Source: Acidobacteriaceae bacterium
GTDB lineage: Bacteria; Acidobacteriota; Terriglobia; Terriglobales; Acidobacteriaceae
Reading direction: 5' to 3'
DNA length: 15,981 bases
Assembly (NCBI GenBank): GCA_030838305.1
Contig: JAUTWY010000171.1
Coordinates: 1 to 15,981 of the forward strand
Part shown: positions 14,977 to 15,981 of the stretch, piece after piece
Numbering within the stretch: the stretch's first letter is position 1
Layout of the letters: each line of letters starts with the position of its first letter
The notes under the pieces: generated by a model
Told to the model about the DNA's origin: nothing
Databases searched by the model: none
Seen by the model: only the letters and a program-made list of their open reading frames with translations
Position numbers and translations under genes: made by a program

Positions 14977-15065
14977 GCCGGCGTCTCGCCGGCTGTCGCG
15001 AGGGCATCTTGCCCTCGCAGGGTGGCGGCGAGACGCCGCCACGACAGCCGCCGGGGACGGCGGCT
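14977..15065. repeat. Mirror pair of two-hairpin units (BIME-like) between nuoL and nuoM
   Basis: Four hairpins lie in 89 bases. Hairpin 1 (14977-14993) has arms GCCGGCG/CGCCGGC and loop TCT. Hairpin 2 (14998-15018) has arms GCGAGGGCA/TGCCCTCGC and loop TCT. Hairpin 3 (15022-15042) has arms GTGGCGGCG/CGCCGCCAC and loop AGA. Hairpin 4 (15046-15065) has arms AGCCGCCG/CGGCGGCT and loop GGGA. All arms pair perfectly. The left half is the reverse-complement layout of the right half, centred near 15020, with linker CGGCTGTCG (14990-14998) mirrored by CGACAGCCG (15042-15050). There is no U-tract, so it is not a standard terminator. Confidence 0.85.
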
Positions 15066-15075
15066 CTACCAACAC

Positions 15076-15981
15076 CTAGTGATACACGTAATAGAACACG
15101 AACCCCACCAGCCCCGCAGTCATCACCAGCGCATACCACTGCACCAGACCCCATTCAAACAAGCGCGCGAGATACGAAAATGGAAAGCGCGCGAGAGTTG
15201 GTGGACCATTCACCAACAAGCCGTCGATGATCCACTTATCCCACCAACTCGAAATTGTTGCCGTGAGCCGCGTGATCCAGCCCGCTCCGTTTACTAGACC
15301 GTCCACGATATGCGTATCGAACCATGAGGACGCTTCGCCCAGTCCCAGCACCCCAAGACGGACGTCACCCAGCTTGCGGCGTCCCGTGAATACGTAGTCG
15401 TAGCCCTCGTCCACGTAATATTTGTTCAGCAGAGTGTTATAGACCAGCGGAGCGGCCGCGATGGGCTCGGTGTAACCTTTGTCGGCATGGCGATAACTTC
15501 TCCAAGCCATGCTCCATCCGAGTCCAGCCGCCGCCAGAGATAGTCCCATCAATACCCACTCGCCCGTCGTGTTGCGTTCTTCCTCTTTCGCCCCAGCTTC
15601 CAACTGTGCGGTTTTTCCTTGTTGCTGAAGGACATTGGCTTCGGTCGCGAATACGGGCTCAAGAAATGCCGTGAAGCGGTCGGACCCGCCAAGGCTGCGC
15701 GGCCAGCCGAGCCACCCGGCCAGGATGGCGCAGATCGCAAGCGCCACCAGCGGCGCGGTCATCGACACGGGCGATTCGTGAATATGATGCTCCGCTTCAT
15801 GGCTCATGCGCGGATGGCCATGAAAGGTCAAGTACATCAGGCGGAACATATAAAACGCAGTCATGAATGCGGTGACATATCCCACGCCCCAAAGGATGCG
15901 GTACGCGCCGCCTTCACGCGACCACGTCTCCCACAAAATGGCGTCCTTCGAGAAAAAGCCCGCGAACGGAAAAATGCCCGC
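15076..15981 (-). CDS. nuoL: NADH-quinone oxidoreductase subunit L, C-terminal part (5' end beyond window)
   Basis: The frame is open to the right edge, so the gene begins outside; 301 residues are visible. It starts within A-G-I-F-P-F-A-G-F-F-S-K-D-A-I-L, the conserved NuoL segment with the functional Lys of the later half-channel. Downstream are V-T-A-F-M-T-A-F-Y-M-F-R-L, then H-E-S-P and the motif N-K-Y-Y-V-D-E. The long amphipathic lateral helix region (around W-W-D-K-W-I-I-D-G) follows, and a final membrane helix ends Y-Y-V-Y-H. This distinguishes NuoL from NuoM and NuoN. It is the distal proton-pumping subunit, whose lateral helix braces the membrane arm. The order nuoL-nuoM-nuoN is the standard end of a nuo operon. 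Confidence 0.95.
   Translation of the reverse strand, partial: AGIFPFAGFFSKDAILWETWSREGGAYRILWGVGYVTAFMTAFYMFRLMYLTFHGHPRMSHEAEHHIHESPVSMTAPLVALAICAILAGWLGWPRSLGGSDRFTAFLEPVFATEANVLQQQGKTAQLEAGAKEEERNTTGEWVLMGLSLAAAGLGWSMAWRSYRHADKGYTEPIAAAPLVYNTLLNKYYVDEGYDYVFTGRRKLGDVRLGVLGLGEASSWFDTHIVDGLVNGAGWITRLTATISSWWDKWIIDGLLVNGPPTLARFPFSYLARLFEWGLVQWYALVMTAGLVGFVFYYVYH

Noticed and set aside
14977..15065. CRISPR array or rho-independent terminator
   Set aside because: There are no equal direct repeats with unique spacers and no U-tract; the structure is a mirror pair of hairpins.

Overview
The window looks like chromosomal DNA of a Gram-negative soil bacterium, most likely an acidobacterium. TamB implies an outer membrane. 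The GC content is fairly high. A PilZ protein carries HEAT-like repeats, there are secreted glycosidase-like proteins, and AtpE has a signal-peptide-like leader. The phylum assignment is inference from gene content and style. No tRNA, rRNA, CRISPR array, transposase, phage gene or integration site was seen. All stretches without a gene are under 300 bases.

Left part (1-2555, + strand): the C-terminal 850 codons of a TamB-like envelope protein, cut by the window edge. Next (2746-4932, +) is a secreted clan GH-A-like glycoside hydrolase with a discoidin/CBM32-like module near its N-terminus. Facing it on the minus strand are an Asp-box (BNR) six-bladed propeller protein (6652-5342) and, 39 bases downstream, a small antibiotic-biosynthesis-monooxygenase-fold protein (5302-5006); these two probably share a transcript. 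A divergent promoter region of under 200 bases separates the propeller gene from a large + strand gene (6840-9617) for a cytoplasmic protein with HEAT-like repeats and a C-terminal PilZ domain. A strong, probably bidirectional terminator follows it (9647-9690).

Right part (9709-15981, minus strand): a bioenergetic array read right to left. It runs nuoL (partial), nuoM, nuoN, then atpZ, atpI, atpB and atpE. The three Nuo proteins are the antiporter-like proton-pumping membrane subunits of complex I. The Atp genes encode the membrane Fo part (a and c subunits) plus two small assembly or ion-handling proteins. The array stops at the terminator after atpE, so the b, delta and F1 genes must lie elsewhere. 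One generator and the membrane rotor of one consumer of the ion-motive force are therefore neighbours.

The most striking non-coding structure is at 14977-15065, between nuoL and nuoM. It is four GC-rich hairpins arranged as two copies, in mirror orientation, of a two-hairpin unit. The copies share loops and a linker word but differ in stem sequence while keeping perfect pairing. A second palindrome-rich spacer lies between nuoN and atpZ. I see no clear defence, secretion or biosynthetic system. The best leads are the hairpin element, the c-ring ion-site residues, and the HEAT-like/PilZ protein with its unassigned N-terminal half.
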